64,000 nt of DNA from Ptiloglossa arizonensis. Its lineage: Eukaryota > Arthropoda > Insecta > Hymenoptera > Colletidae. The stretch covers positions 16,618,811 through 16,682,810 of the forward strand of contig NC_135058.1 of NCBI RefSeq assembly GCF_051014685.1, written 5' to 3'. Shown here in pieces: positions 26,901-40,600 of the stretch (the first letter of the stretch is position 1; each line of letters begins with the position of its first letter). The notes beneath the pieces were generated by a model, which made no database searches, was not told the DNA's origin, and worked only from the letters and a program-made list of their open reading frames with translations. The position numbers and the translations under genes are program-made.

Positions 26901-28616
26901 GGCGCCGACAATAAAGCTGGGAAGTATTCTCTCGGCAGCGCGCAACGCGCGGAGTTTTATTATTTTTTTACGATGTACCCGAAATCTCTTGTTGTACCTT
27001 TTGCGGTCGACAGCTCGAGATAAATTCACTTCGGGGTATCTCGTCGCCCGCAGCGCTCGCGATGTGTCGTTAAATTTTAATTCGAGACTTTATATTAAAG
27101 GACTTGGATTTTCTTTTTCCAAGAAAGTCTCCCCGATCTTCGCCACAGACGCGTTTACTCATTTCGAGCGTAACGATTAAGCGTATTTCGTTAAGTTGTA
27201 CGCGCTTACCTCCATTCTCTTGCAACAATAATCCTTCCGTATCGTTCGATACGACCCTTGTTGCACGCTGGTACGAAACCAGCGGAAAAGTTTGAACTCG
27301 AACATTAGAAAATTCGAAACGAAAAGAAAATATTACCCTATTTTTTATAAAAATAATAAAACACTTTATGGGTGCATCGCGTTATTACCTCGAAGAACAT
27401 TTTGGATCGCGGAGTTGGCGATAAAAAAATTTTTATCGGTCCTTTAACGACGAAAATAATACGGTTGGACAAGTCACTTTTTTCGCGCGATATAAGAACG
27501 ATATTACAGTAATATCGAAATCGAGACAAAATAAACTGGCCGTCCAAAGCCAGTCGCGTACATTTTCTCCGTCGTATGTAACAACCGTAATTCGGTTTTA
27601 CCCTGTGGTAAATTGTCTCGTTGTTCAACGAACTAAAAACGTCCATCCGCGTGTTCGAGCAAAGAACAAAAAAGTAGAGCGAAACTCGAACGATCGACAC
27701 GTTGGAGAAACCGACTAGCTTTAAAACCATACGATAGTCACTTGTGAAAATTAAATATTTTTATATTCCTCTCGTATCTTCGTGAGAGCGTTACCAATAG
27801 ATCGGTAAGGTCGTCTCGTTAAAAATAAGTCCAAACGCAACTTGTTTCGAATATCTTCGGTTGCATAAAAAATTATTTAAACACGATTCGCGTTACGTAC
27901 AGGAAGAAATTGGTCCGAATACGGTCGTGTTCGGTCTCGTTTTCATCGGGAGAATCTGGCCAATCGGTTGATAATATTCTTACGAAGCTGCAACGAAATA
28001 TATCGGAAAATTGAAGCTGATCGTCGCATCGATGTGCACGCAACGTTGCTTCTAAACTCGAGGACCGAGCACTCGTAATAATTGTCGCGATATCGGTGCG
28101 CGGTGGAACGTCGATTATACGAACCAATCGAGAGACAAATTCGTTTGGATAACCCGTTTTCGGGTAAACGGTCTGGAACGAAGCAAATTTGCGAATGTGT
28201 CCCAAAATGATTGGAAAGAGTAAAAAAGAACCCGACAAGAGAAACGCGTTCCAAGAAAATAATTAATCGTACTTAAAATCGTACTAAAAATACATTATCT
28301 ATGTAACAACGACAAATAACATTTTCGATCGTTACGAGCGAGAGAGAGAGAGAGTCTACGTAACGTCCAGAACAGCTTGAAAATTGACTCAGCTTCGTTC
28401 GATTGAACTCCATTGGCAAATCTTGATTTTCTCGCCAATTCCGTTCTCAATACCTTTAGAAGATCTACCATCGCTTAAAAATCTGGTCGTCGGCTTCAAT
28501 TGTTAATTACACTTTATATTTCTTTCGCGAAACGGTTTTCTCCCACTCGATATCGCTGAAACGATCGTCGAGACGTTTCCAGGGAAAGCACCGCGTTTCA
28601 CCGTGGGGGTTGCTCC

Positions 28617-28648
<32 letters not shown>

Positions 28649-31600
28649 ATCGGCGAAAGTGGCGTAAAAGTCGAGTTCCCCGTATTTCTCGGAACTGCTT
28701 CGTAAATTTCGTTGGACGTCTCGGTCGGTCGCGTTTCGAAACAAGTATCGCCGTTACAACGATCGTGGCGAGCGAGTACGATGACGGATCAAAGAAAAGA
28801 GAGAGACGGTGGTGTATATATTTCCTCTTTATTTCTTTTTCTCCCTTATTTTCGTTCGGGCGGGCTCCGTCGAGCACGAAACGACTCCGGCAAGTTCCAG
28901 TGTGTCGCTCGCGTTAACTTTCCTCCGCGTTCGTCCAGTTTTATTCCATCGGGTCGTCAATCCACGCCCACGCGGAATAATTGGCGCTCGTGAAAGAGAC
29001 GGACCGCTCGACGCTCGTGGCCTCTGTTTGTCCTCCCGCCCCGTGCACGGTGCAATTAGGTCTCGTAAATTGTGTCCATAATTTATCTTAATCACCTGTT
29101 CGACCAATAATGAGCGACTGTAACTACCCGTACGTTCCCCGAGCCGCCGCGGGAATCTTCTCTGCCCCTTCCCTCTTCCCGCAACACTCCCCGTGTACGC
29201 TTTAGGGATCGGACAAGGTCGCTCGTAGGGCGCCCGAACCGTTTAAGCCTGGAAACTCTACCTCGCGAGTACTCGTCGGGGTATGCCCCCCTTCCTCGCC
29301 CTACCGTGCAATTTTTCCTCCTTTTCCTCGAGAAATTCAAATTACGCGGAATGTTTCGACATCCAACTTCTCCTTCTCCTCTTCTCTCCCCTCCACTGGT
29401 CTCTTCCTGTGCACCCGCGGTCTCAAAGCGAGGAACTTGCGCGTATACGCGCGGCTCGTACTTCCGTCGAGAAGGAAATACCGGGGGAATGAAAATGCAA
29501 GTTCGTCGAAAAGTCGAGATCATCGAACAAGCAGAGTGTAGATTTAACACCAGAACTACCGACGATGTTAAGCTGCATCTCGTACGTATCGAAAAGGTAA
29601 GGACAATCGGCGAGGAACTCGTAAGATCGATCGCACGCGTAGAATGGAAAGAGTTCCAGTCTAAAATTATTATCAAAAATTATTGCGAATGGTTCGAATA
29701 TTAAGGATACTGCCACGATGAACGCTCTATAAACGCTCGAAAGGTTCCACGAGCACTAATTGTGGTTACATTGGCCGAGAAGCGAGGAAGATATTTAACG
29801 GAGTGAATAAACTACCCCGTAATAAAGTATTCTCGAAATATACTCTCTCCTATTTTCACAGTTCCGCGCGTCTTTTCCTTTGTGGCTACCTCTCTCGATC
29901 ACTGTTTTCTCAGATGCATACTTCCGCCTCTTTCGTCTCGCAAAACCGTGTACAAAACACCCACGGCTCTCTCGAGAAACCGAATAGATTCTCCAACGTA
30001 ATTTTCCAGTAATAGCGACTCTCGACCGGTATAATAATTCGAGGAGACTCGCACTCCCCTGTGCGAATTGTTTCTCAAGAGGGAACTCCATCGTTTTGAG
30101 GCCGAAGATATTTAAAAATTTTTTCCGACGAGACGGAATGTCCAATAAAAATGTTCCTACCTATATTAAAAATACGTACCTTGAAGAATATTTCTGCCAA
30201 TTCTCGTAAAAAAATGTTAACGACTGTAGAAAATATAAACGTCCTCGAAGTACACTCGTGGAATTTTCTAGTCCCACGGTGGAGTTGAATGGTCAGGATT
30301 GGGTAGAATTAGAATTTCTAAAAGTTAGATCCACGTCGTTTAAGAGATTAACTCGTAATTAATTTGGTATTTTTTCGTTTCGTCAGCGACACATCTTTGG
30401 TACAATTTTGAATTCGTGGCTGTCGGTGACAGAAGGTTTCGAAAACATGCTAAACACCTTCGTGGACGCAACGCTGAGCGTGTTCGCTACGATAAGCAAG
30501 ATATTACTGCCAACACCCGACAAGTCCCACTATACTTTTAATCTACGTGACCTCAGCAAAGTGTTTCAAGGGATGCTAATGATGAATCCGAAAAAGATCA
30601 AGGTTCGTACGTACAAATTCCAATGCTTCGTTTCCGTATGATCTCGCGTCAAATTTTAATGAAAAATCAACGAATGCGATTAAACCAGAATTTTCTCTAA
30701 AAAAAATTGTAAAACGTAGGTGTATCGCAGGGATAGCGATAAGTAACGTTCGGAAAAGAAGGTAGAACGTTTATTTCTACGAAAATTAGTCTTCCGCGTA
30801 CACCTTCGTGCGTGCGAGCACAATTTGTGGCTCTGGTGAACGACACTGTCGCCTTTTTCCAGGTTCGCGAGAAATTGTTGCTACTTTGGTACCACGAGAA
30901 CTTGCGAGTCTTTAGCGATCGTTTGGTCAACGAGGCTGACAGAAAATGGTTCGACGATCTTCTACGAAGTATCATAAGGGATTCGTTCGAACGCGATCCC
31001 GAAGTGGTGATCGGCCACTCGGTTTTATTTTACGGTGACTTCTGTGGAACCACCAAAGAATACGAGCAGATAACCGACACGGAGAAAGCACGTATCCATC
31101 TTTCGTCATTGTCCAAGCTTCCGATTTTGTTCCCAACGACGCTATATATACAACACCATTCTCGAGTATGCATTTCTATTTTCGAACGAGAGGAAACGTC
31201 GGTTATCGCCTCGTCGAGCTGGATGCAATTCCGAGAACGATGTTTAAATCGTGTTAGATATTTCGTTAACACGTTACGCGTCTCCTATTTGAAAATTGTA
31301 CGCGCGAAACGCGATCCAGCTTATTTCACGAGTCGACGACACTGTTTCAGATGGAGAACACATTGAACGAATTCTTGGAGGATTATAACGCTTTGACAAC
31401 TTCTCCCATGAATCTGGTACTTTTCCAAGACGCGATAGATCATATCTGCAGGATCAATCGAATCATACGGCAACCTCATGGAAATGCCCTCCTTTTGGGA
31501 ATGGGGGGATCAGGTGATGCGGAAAAAGTATTTTGTCGGGCTACCTTCTGACCTCTCTTATCTTCCCTAATGCCTCAGAAGGGACCGGTAAGTCGCAACT

Positions 31601-34600
31601 TTTCTTCTTTCGACGAATGAAAGAATAATAACAGTATTGAAAGAAGAAAAGGAAGAAGAAAACGAAAGAGAAGGATAAAAGTATCAGCCGCGATAAAAGT
31701 AGCAACACCAACGGTAGCAGTAACGATTATAGTAGCGATAGAAGCAAAAACGCAGCGAAAGTAATGGCAATGGTGTTAATAACAATGATAATAGCAATAG
31801 TGAAAGCAATAATAACAGCAGTAACAGCGATAATAATAGCAGTGATGGTCGTAACTATAATACCAACAATAGCAACGTTGACAACAGTGGTGTAAATAGT
31901 ATTAACAGTAACGGTACTTTTTTACTTTCTTTGCATATTTTCAGTGTTTATAAATTACGATCGCTGTAACTATTATATAATAATTCCCACCGTGTCACTA
32001 CTAATACGATAATTTCCATTACATTGCTACACTGTATCGCCACCAATGCAACGATAAGTGTTTTATATACGTTAAACGCGTGGAAGAAATTGTTACAAAA
32101 ACGAAAGATCCGTCGTGTCCTTTTATTCGTCTTTTGTAAAATTATCCAACGACCGAGACTTTCAAACTTATGGTACACCTTTGCGTCGTTTCTAATCGAA
32201 TCATGGTTTGATTCAGGTCGTCAAAGTTTAACGAGGCTCGCCACACACATGCAAGACTACAATTCGTTTCAAATAGAGCTCAGCGGTGCTTACACGCTGA
32301 ACGATTGGCGCGACGACATTAAAAACTCGATGATGAGGGCGGGCATGGAGAATGAACTTCTGGTATTTTTATTCTCGGACAAGCAGGTACGGTCAGCAAG
32401 TGAATTTCCATATCCAATCTTATCCGTCGATCGCGTTACATTCGCGAATCCGTTGCAAACAATTTACGCGAGAACTATCGTTACCATTCCTAACACTCGC
32501 GCTATTTCCTTGTATCTACGTTATTGAAACAAACTTTCGTTTCTTCCGAAATAATTACGAATAACAACGGTAAAGAACATGGGTACCCAGCGAAGTAACG
32601 GAAACTTATGTTGTAATTCTCTGCAGACACCGTACAACTTTGCATAATTTTATTTTCACTTTTTCTTGAAAGAAACTTTTCTACCTTACCTCGTAAAATT
32701 ATACGCGCAATATCGTGTATCGGATCGTAAATTTCATTTGCGTCGATATTTTTTCGTTGGATTTTTTGCGAGCATGGACGAAAAGTTACTTCGAACGGTC
32801 CGAAGTGAAACAAAAAGGACGTACGATACGTTACAAGGAATGAGGTCGAGTTACGTGGAATTCGTGCTAATTTAAAGTCACGGTCCACACACGGCAGAAT
32901 TGAAATCAATGTTGGTGTTCCGGTAAAATAACTTTTGAAATATTTCAACTGAAAGTGGCGATAACTAGGCAACAACTCGTGTACGATTTACCCTATATCG
33001 TAGAATGTTTGCAAACGTACCATCCACGTCCACATCAACGAACGTAAGAGTAGTCATCGCGACCATACTGCGCGTAGTATAATAAAATACAAAAGCAATG
33101 ACTTTCACCGCGAACGTATAAATCTAAACGCAAATTTCCTCCGTCAAAGGACCGTTCTTCGCTATATTTATCTTTGCAGATAAAGGACGACACCATGTTG
33201 GAGGATTTGAACAACATTCTGAACAACGGTGACGTACCGAACATATACAAAATGGAGGAGACGGAGAAAATATACCGTACGATGCGCGGCGCGGTGCAAG
33301 AAGCAGGCTTGCAGATCAACAGAAGCAACTTGTTCTCCACCTACGTGAAAACCGTTCGGAACAATTTGCACGTGGTTATTACGATGAGGTACGATCCTCG
33401 ACTGTTGCCAGGGAAGCTCCACGGAGCCCTTGTTAACGCGAAATTGTTGCGGGAAATCTAGAGAACTAACGATCGACCAATAACGCAAGAATAATAATTC
33501 GTTGGAGGTTGTCGAGTGTAGACGCGCGTGGCACTCTACCGTAGAATCGTGTACGGTCGATGTCGAGCGTGGGAATAGAAGGCTGAGTGTACATTTTCCG
33601 AGGAAAGGGTCTCCTCGCGGAGAATCGGTTCGATTTCAGAAGGATCGCTGCGAGAACCCCCCACAGGCGCGAAATAGATTTGCGTTTTCACCCTCGAGGA
33701 ACGGAATGTTTCCGATATCGAGTAAAACGTAATAACGCGCCGTTCGATATTGCCTTAAATAGGGAATACCCGCCCGACGCAAGAATTATGTTAACGGTTC
33801 GCGGATATAAAAGGTTCCCTTTTATATTTTATTACCCAGGGGCGCGAAGAAAAAAAAAAAAAGGTTGCCATTAAAGCCGGAAAGCTTTTCACCGAGCCGA
33901 CGTTTCGATCACTGTAGACTTTCATCGAAACTTGCCACGGAACGGAACACTTTTCAAATTCGACCACTTGGATCATTTTTATTGCACCTTTTCACCGCGA
34001 TGGAATTTTTCCAAAGATGGAATGTACAAGGTGGTGAAAGAAAAGAGTCCGAGACTTCGAGGACTCGTAATACTGATATCGACAAAGATTACGTTCATCG
34101 ATAATACAAATCTTTCACATTTTTGAAAGACACTATGGGTATTCTTTTAACGTTCCTTCGTCTTTGCAATTATTTTTGTCAGAGTCCACGGACGCGCAGA
34201 GTATCGTAAGAATATTTTACGGGGCCGTGACAAACGTCTGACAAATATTTGAGAAAAAACGATAAGAACGCTCGCAGAAGTGGAGAACAATAGCCATAAT
34301 GAAAGCGTTCGATCGATCGTTGGTCCGATGACCGATCTGTAACCAATTGGACTACCCAGGCTACTCGATTCGGTCTCCTTAGACTTGATATCGAATTGCC
34401 TTGCTACTATCTTGACACGACCTAATTTCATCAAACGGTTTTGCGAACCCGTAGCTCGATCGGTGAAGTTTTCCGTGCTCGTATCAGACAGTTTCCGGCT
34501 TTGGTGAACTGCTGCACAATTGATTGGTTCTGTCCATGGCCGGACACAGCGCTTCAGGTTTGTGACACATAATTTACTAGTAACTGGAACACGCATCGTC

Positions 34601-37600
34601 ACGTACGCGAACAATATCGTATGCGGCACGCTACTCGATCGTGAACAGTAGAAGCGCGATGCATTCGTCGATAGCTATTTGTTCCTCGTCGCGTGAATTC
34701 ACGATACACGTTTAATACGAAACAATCGTTGCGCGTCAAAACGACAGATTTGCGTCCATTTCTCTAAACTGCGAACCGATCGAATTTTACACCCTTTTCG
34801 GTCCAAGTCTGTAAAACGAAGAATTACGAGCGCGCGAAGAAATAACAGTAAAAACGCATTTAGTATCTTTCAGGGAAATTCTCAATATTTTAATAAAATA
34901 TTCCGTTCGTAACTGTTTCGTTCGCTCTTTTGTCTTCCTCGCTGTTGCGTGAATTTCCGCAACGATATTTACCGTATTTTTCGTTCACTTTCCTGAAAAG
35001 TGTCTTCCGCAGAAGCCGAAGGTTGCACAGCATCGTTCGAGTACCGTACCGTAAACCTAGCACATTTCACGACCGTTGTTGTTGTTGTTTTTTTTTTTCC
35101 ATGGAAGAAACAAAAATCTCCCACGGTAAAGAGATAAAAATGTGGGACAAAGAAATAAAAACAAGAACTTCGTACGTTGTTTTGCGGAAACTCATCGACC
35201 AGAAACCCTTTTACTGTACAAAAGGGGATGATGTTTCGCAAATACACCGCATTCTCGGATTTACAACACGATAGTATTTCAAAGACGACTTTACCGAACA
35301 CGCGTTTCGACGATAGATGTACAGTATAGACGATCGACCGCTTAAACCCTCTTTTTGCTACCGAAACTACTATCTCTTTTTTTAAACTCAACAAACTTTA
35401 TGTTCCTTATGTGCAAGAACTATCTTTAATACCACTAGTTAGCGTTACAATCACTATTAAAATGGTCTCTACTGAGAGTAGTGTCTGACCTAGTACGCTC
35501 GCATGGAAAATTTTTTTCTCTGTAGAATACCATGAGCGACGTCCGACCCAGTACGATCCGTAATTCCTTCCAGACCGGATCTTTTCCTCTTTCTATAGTT
35601 CAGATCGTTCGCAAAGAAATCGTTAAGCATTATTAACGCAGATGAGCTAAACGCTAACGTCAACGATCATTCCACGCAAATCCACCGGTTCTCGTCCGAT
35701 CACCGAAGTTAAGATGCGTCGGGCACGGATAGTACTTGGACGGGTGACCGCTTGGGAACTCTGTGTGTTGTTGGCATTACTATCTTTTTCTTTTTTTTTT
35801 TCATTAACTTTAGAAATTTGATTCATCTCGTAGAGAAATATGTGTTTATCTTATGACCGTTATTAAAATGGAACAAATATTTCTTTGTATTTAAACCTAA
35901 ATCGAGATGTTTTAATCGAACAGAAGAATTCCTCGTTAAATACGAATCTGCTACTTGTTTCCAAGGAAACTTAAAGTGTTGAAAAAATTAAGACACGCGG
36001 TACAAGTTTGTTACTCTGTTCAAAAGCGTCAAGGACATTTCGAGAATGTTTTATCCAATCGAATCGTATATTTTTGCATTGGTCTTTCGACGTACGTTTC
36101 ATAGACTGTTGAAGAGCTTTTAAATCGAAGTACCGATTTAGAAAATTAGTAGCGATAATCACGAGCAACCGTGATTGAAATTCCCAGCGAGTGTCGATCG
36201 CCTGAAAAAAAAATCCATTTCATTTTTCCCGTCCCGCGTCGCGTTGCAAAACTACACCGAATGCGCCATAAATCTTCAAGATAAACGTTCTCCCTCGTGA
36301 TTGTAAAGCTCGTTCATCGCTAATGATGGATTAACGGTGGCTACGGTCGTAGGTCAGGTCCTTTCGTGTTATCGACAGCTAATCCTTTTCCCCGTGGTAT
36401 AGGACGTGAAGGTGTTACACCGAAAGGGGCAAGAAATTTCATCGACGTACGTTACCGGCTCGTTTGCCTTTTTCAGTCCGTCGCCACGGGGTTCTTGTCC
36501 GATATCAAAGAAGAGTCCATCACCGAGGAAATCCTGGGATCGATCGTCAGAATGTGCCAGTACATGCACTCCAGCGTGATAGAGGCCAGCGACGTTTACC
36601 TGAAGGTGAGAAAACAAACTCGTAAACACAATGGGTGACTCTCGTTTTCCCGATCCGCGTAAACAAGAACTTCGACCGGTGCGAGAGGGACTAGCCCGTT
36701 CATCGACACCCCGCAAAGTAATTATTATCGTTTCGAGGCGCTTCCGTCTACGGAAACGTGGCTCCGTTTTAACCTCAGACGGCTGGTTAAATAAGGTCGA
36801 TTGAAACGTACCGAGAGGGCAACGAAGTACCCATTAAATCGATCGAGGGAATGGAAACGGGAACAGTTTTCGAAATACAGCGAAACGATCATTTTTCGTT
36901 TCGTTCCTTCGCGTTTTTTTTTTTTTTTTTCGTCCGAGAGACGTGCACGATCGTTCGATCGCCAACGATAAATAAATTTAAAACACGGTGGGCCGAATTC
37001 AACGGGAAACTGCTCGAACATCGCCACAAGAATTCTCACGAACCCTTTGCAAAGCTGGAGTACCATATTTAACGCTCGAGAAATTTCTCACGAGGATCCC
37101 GATGAAACTTTAGAATTACCAAGCGCCGGAAAAAAACAAGCGCGTACGTTTCCTTCGCTCGCGACAACTCACGTTCGAGGGATGAAATTATTTCTTCAAA
37201 TTTCCCTCGTTGATAACTTGGTAAATATTGGGAGTAGGAGGAAGAGATTTCTTTTTTTTACGAATGTTTCGGAATCGTCTATGGGAAATACACTCGGTGT
37301 GGCGCTAGGATAACAAATCGTTGCAAAGAATCGTTTTCGTCGTGAATTTCGTTGTTGTAAATATTTTTAGAAAGTTTCGGGTAGGGAGCTTCTACTGCTA
37401 GGAGATGAGAAACGATTTCCTGATCCAATTTTCCAGTCCAATAGAATAGGACGTTCTCTTCACGAGCAAGTGGAACGAGTTGACATTTGCTCGGACGAGT
37501 AGAACAACCCCGCCACTTCCAGACCAAACGATCGTCCTAACTTTATAAGTAGAATGTAATCGCGCGGGTCAGACGAGTAGAATACAATTGCCACGGCCCA

Positions 37601-40600
37601 GGAAGTAGAATCTGGCTCTGATACTCGGACCAGTGGAATACGATCGTGACTAGCCAGACCGGTGGAACAATCGGACAAATAAATAGAATCGATCGAGGCT
37701 CAATTGTCGGTTAATTGCTGCGTAAAAATGTCGATAACTTTCAAATTACAACGTGGCGGTATCTTTTTATTTCTTCTTAGATTTTCCACCAACGAATACA
37801 TCGTATTATTTTTCCCTCGAATATCGTAAAACATATCTCTACGGAGCTTGATCGTATCTCCGATCGTTTTCAAGATAACATCCGAGGGTTGGAACTTTCG
37901 GAGGTAATTTCTTCCCTTAAATTTAAATTACCGAGATCAGAAATGACCCTTAATGTTTGCTTACACCACGAAGCTGCAAAGTTTCATCGATGTGACGTCA
38001 AACCACTTTGCAAACGTACCTTCCGACTAGTCGGGACAGCGATCGTCTTAATTTCAAATTCAAAACGTAATCGGAACTTTCGATTTCGACGAAGTGTTCG
38101 AACGTGCTTTCAAGTGTCCCGTGAAAGAATGTTTCTTTGCTCGTGGAACAACGTTGTTCGATACGCTTGAAGAAGTTTCAAGAGAGTTCGTTTTACGTGT
38201 AAAAGATTATTCACTCGCGAACAGCGTCGCGTTGTTATCTCGAATCGTGCGCGGCTCGATTGAAAAAAAAATTATTCGCGAGAGATGGAGAATTGGTTCG
38301 TGTAACGTATCGTTTGCGAGAAATTCGAGTCGGAAAAATTTATTTCGCGCGTTTCTGCTCGAGCAGATCGGATTACATTTCGTTTTGGAACTTCAACGAG
38401 CCTGTACACTCGACGAATACGCTTCCCATAAATTGGTGTCCGGTATGTTCGATGCGTTCGATTCGCGATACTTAATTTTTTTAATTTTTTCCAACTCCCT
38501 CGGGATCCTTTGAACGTTCCATCGGAGAAGTTTCGAAGAAAGTCAACCCTTTAACTTTTTTCGCGCAGGAACTGGATCGCCGCAATTACGTTACACCCGC
38601 ATCGTATCTGCAGCTACTTTCCAGTTACGGGAATCTCCTGAGGAAGAAGAAAAACGAATTACGTTCAGCGGAGAGTCGTCTAACCACGGGTAACCGGCAA
38701 GAAATAAAATTTTTGCAATTACGCTTTATATTTAATAACCGAGGGCAAAAGTCACCCTCTCCTCGATAAGTTACCATACGTGTGCTCGTACAATAATATC
38801 GGTCCACTAGATATTGGACACTTCGATACAGTAGTTTGCTATTCGAAGTAATAGGAACACGTCTACGAAGAAGAAATAATATTTAGTTGACTCTTCGGAG
38901 CGGAGAAATTTCAAAGGACATTTTTTCGAAGACACAAGGCGTTGAAAGATACGCTTTGGGCCTAATAGTTTCGAAGCAAACTACTCGTAACACTTTAATA
39001 AATTGTTAGGTAGAAATTGATAAAACCGTGAAGAAATTGGCTGAAAAATAACGATTCGAAATACGGTCGACGATCAAAGAAGTCCCTTCGCGGTTCAGAG
39101 GTGAACGACCCGAAAGGAGCAATTTTACAGATGATAAATTAAACAAAGCCCGTCTATTGGGAGCTCGTGATACGTGCCAACATTGGACTATCGATTTCTT
39201 CTCCGTGCTGGCTATAAATATCGGTCTGAGATTAGCAATTTATTGGGACGTTAGGTACGAACGAAAATGAAATACCGATCGACTGGAATAACAGAAACGT
39301 ATTTAGACCCGTGAGATACTTTTACCGTTTCGATCAACACGGTTTACAAGTTTTCTCGATCTCGATGTATTCGATACGTCCTCGTGAGCGATGTTAATTT
39401 TCTTCCATCGAGATGTTCCAGAAAATATTGCGCGTGTTTTCGCAAACCGGTGGTTTCCAAACCGTTCGAAGAACACCCCTCTGACGAAAGGACAGACAAT
39501 TTTAGAGAAATGGTAGGTTTACAAGAAAGATATACCTCCCACCTGTTTTTAAACTCTAACGATTAACATATTAATACGATATTAGATGCTCAAGTTATTC
39601 ACGATTTTTCCATAGCGATAAGTTTCTTTCGCGAGGCCCTTGAATCGTAAAGCACTCCAATAATAGTGTACAGAAGTAAAATCGACCCTTGTTATAGCGA
39701 CCGGGTATAGTGTACCCTTGATATAGTATCTGTTGTTATTAACCAAATCTAGACGATACACGTTTACAGGAATTCTAATTTAAGATACAATCTTACTTGC
39801 AATTGTAGTCACAATTTTCGATAGAACGTTATCTTTATAATCGTAGCGATAACTTTAATCGTAATTTGATTCGCAATGCTGTATCTTTTCTCGCCTCGTC
39901 GCGGCCCTGGTTGCAACGAAGTCGTTAAAAAAAAAAGAAAAGTGAAACCGAACTAAAAAAGATAATCGTCCGGATAATTTCGAAACCCACGCGTCTCTTT
40001 GAACGCGTAACGTCCGTTCGCGAGACGCTCTATTTTCCTCCGTAAATTCTCGTCGAGACGTGCAAATGACGGAATTAAATTCCGATCGAGATGTCGCGCC
40101 TGCTCTCATGGACGAGCAGTCTTCAAATAAGCGTTATTTAATTCCAGCGACGAAGGGAGCGTAGCGAAAAATCGATCGTCAAATTGAACACACCGTAGCC
40201 AACCTTCCCCCCACCCCCACCCCCCAAGCTCCTTACCTATACCCTCCTAGCCAACCTCTCGTCGTGTACCAACGACCGAATCGATACGCTTAATTAACGA
40301 GACAGGACGAGACCTCTTTGTTCGCCGCGTGATCCGTTCCTCGCTAACACTTAGATTTTTCATCGTCCAGAGAAGACCGAACGAAATTCAAATCAGCTCT
40401 ACCGGATTTGCATCAATTTCCATACACTTTTACCACCTCGCGCAATATACGCAGCTTCCTTCCGTTCGCTCAACCTTTCGAGCACGGTTTACTTTAACCG
40501 CGTAAGAACACCGGCCTAGCTACGGAATCGCCGCGACCACGGAAAATGTAATTCGTTCTTAGAAGAGGGCTCGGTGGATCCAGACTCACGAGAAATTTCG

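Larger units (their letters stand above)
24921..30386 (+). other. DNAH1 intron 9 (5.5 kb, the longest complete intron here)
   Basis: Contains a dispersed repeat copy (25058-25190), a CT-rich tract (25970-26050), a MITE-like element (27778-27987) and a GA microsatellite (28620-28648). The 28.5-29.7 kb part is markedly GC- and CpG-richer than its flanks. Its open frames are low-complexity Arg/Ser-rich shadows. I found no gene. Confidence 0.6.

Noticed and set aside
29092..29676. 194-codon minus-strand frame in intron 9
   Set aside because: Arg/Ser/Gly-rich low complexity in GC-rich sequence, no recognisable domain, overlapping frames on both strands are equally open.
40208..40228. C-rich run that could form a G-quadruplex on the minus strand
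   Set aside because: Only three clean G-runs are present and no transcript or regulatory context supports a role.
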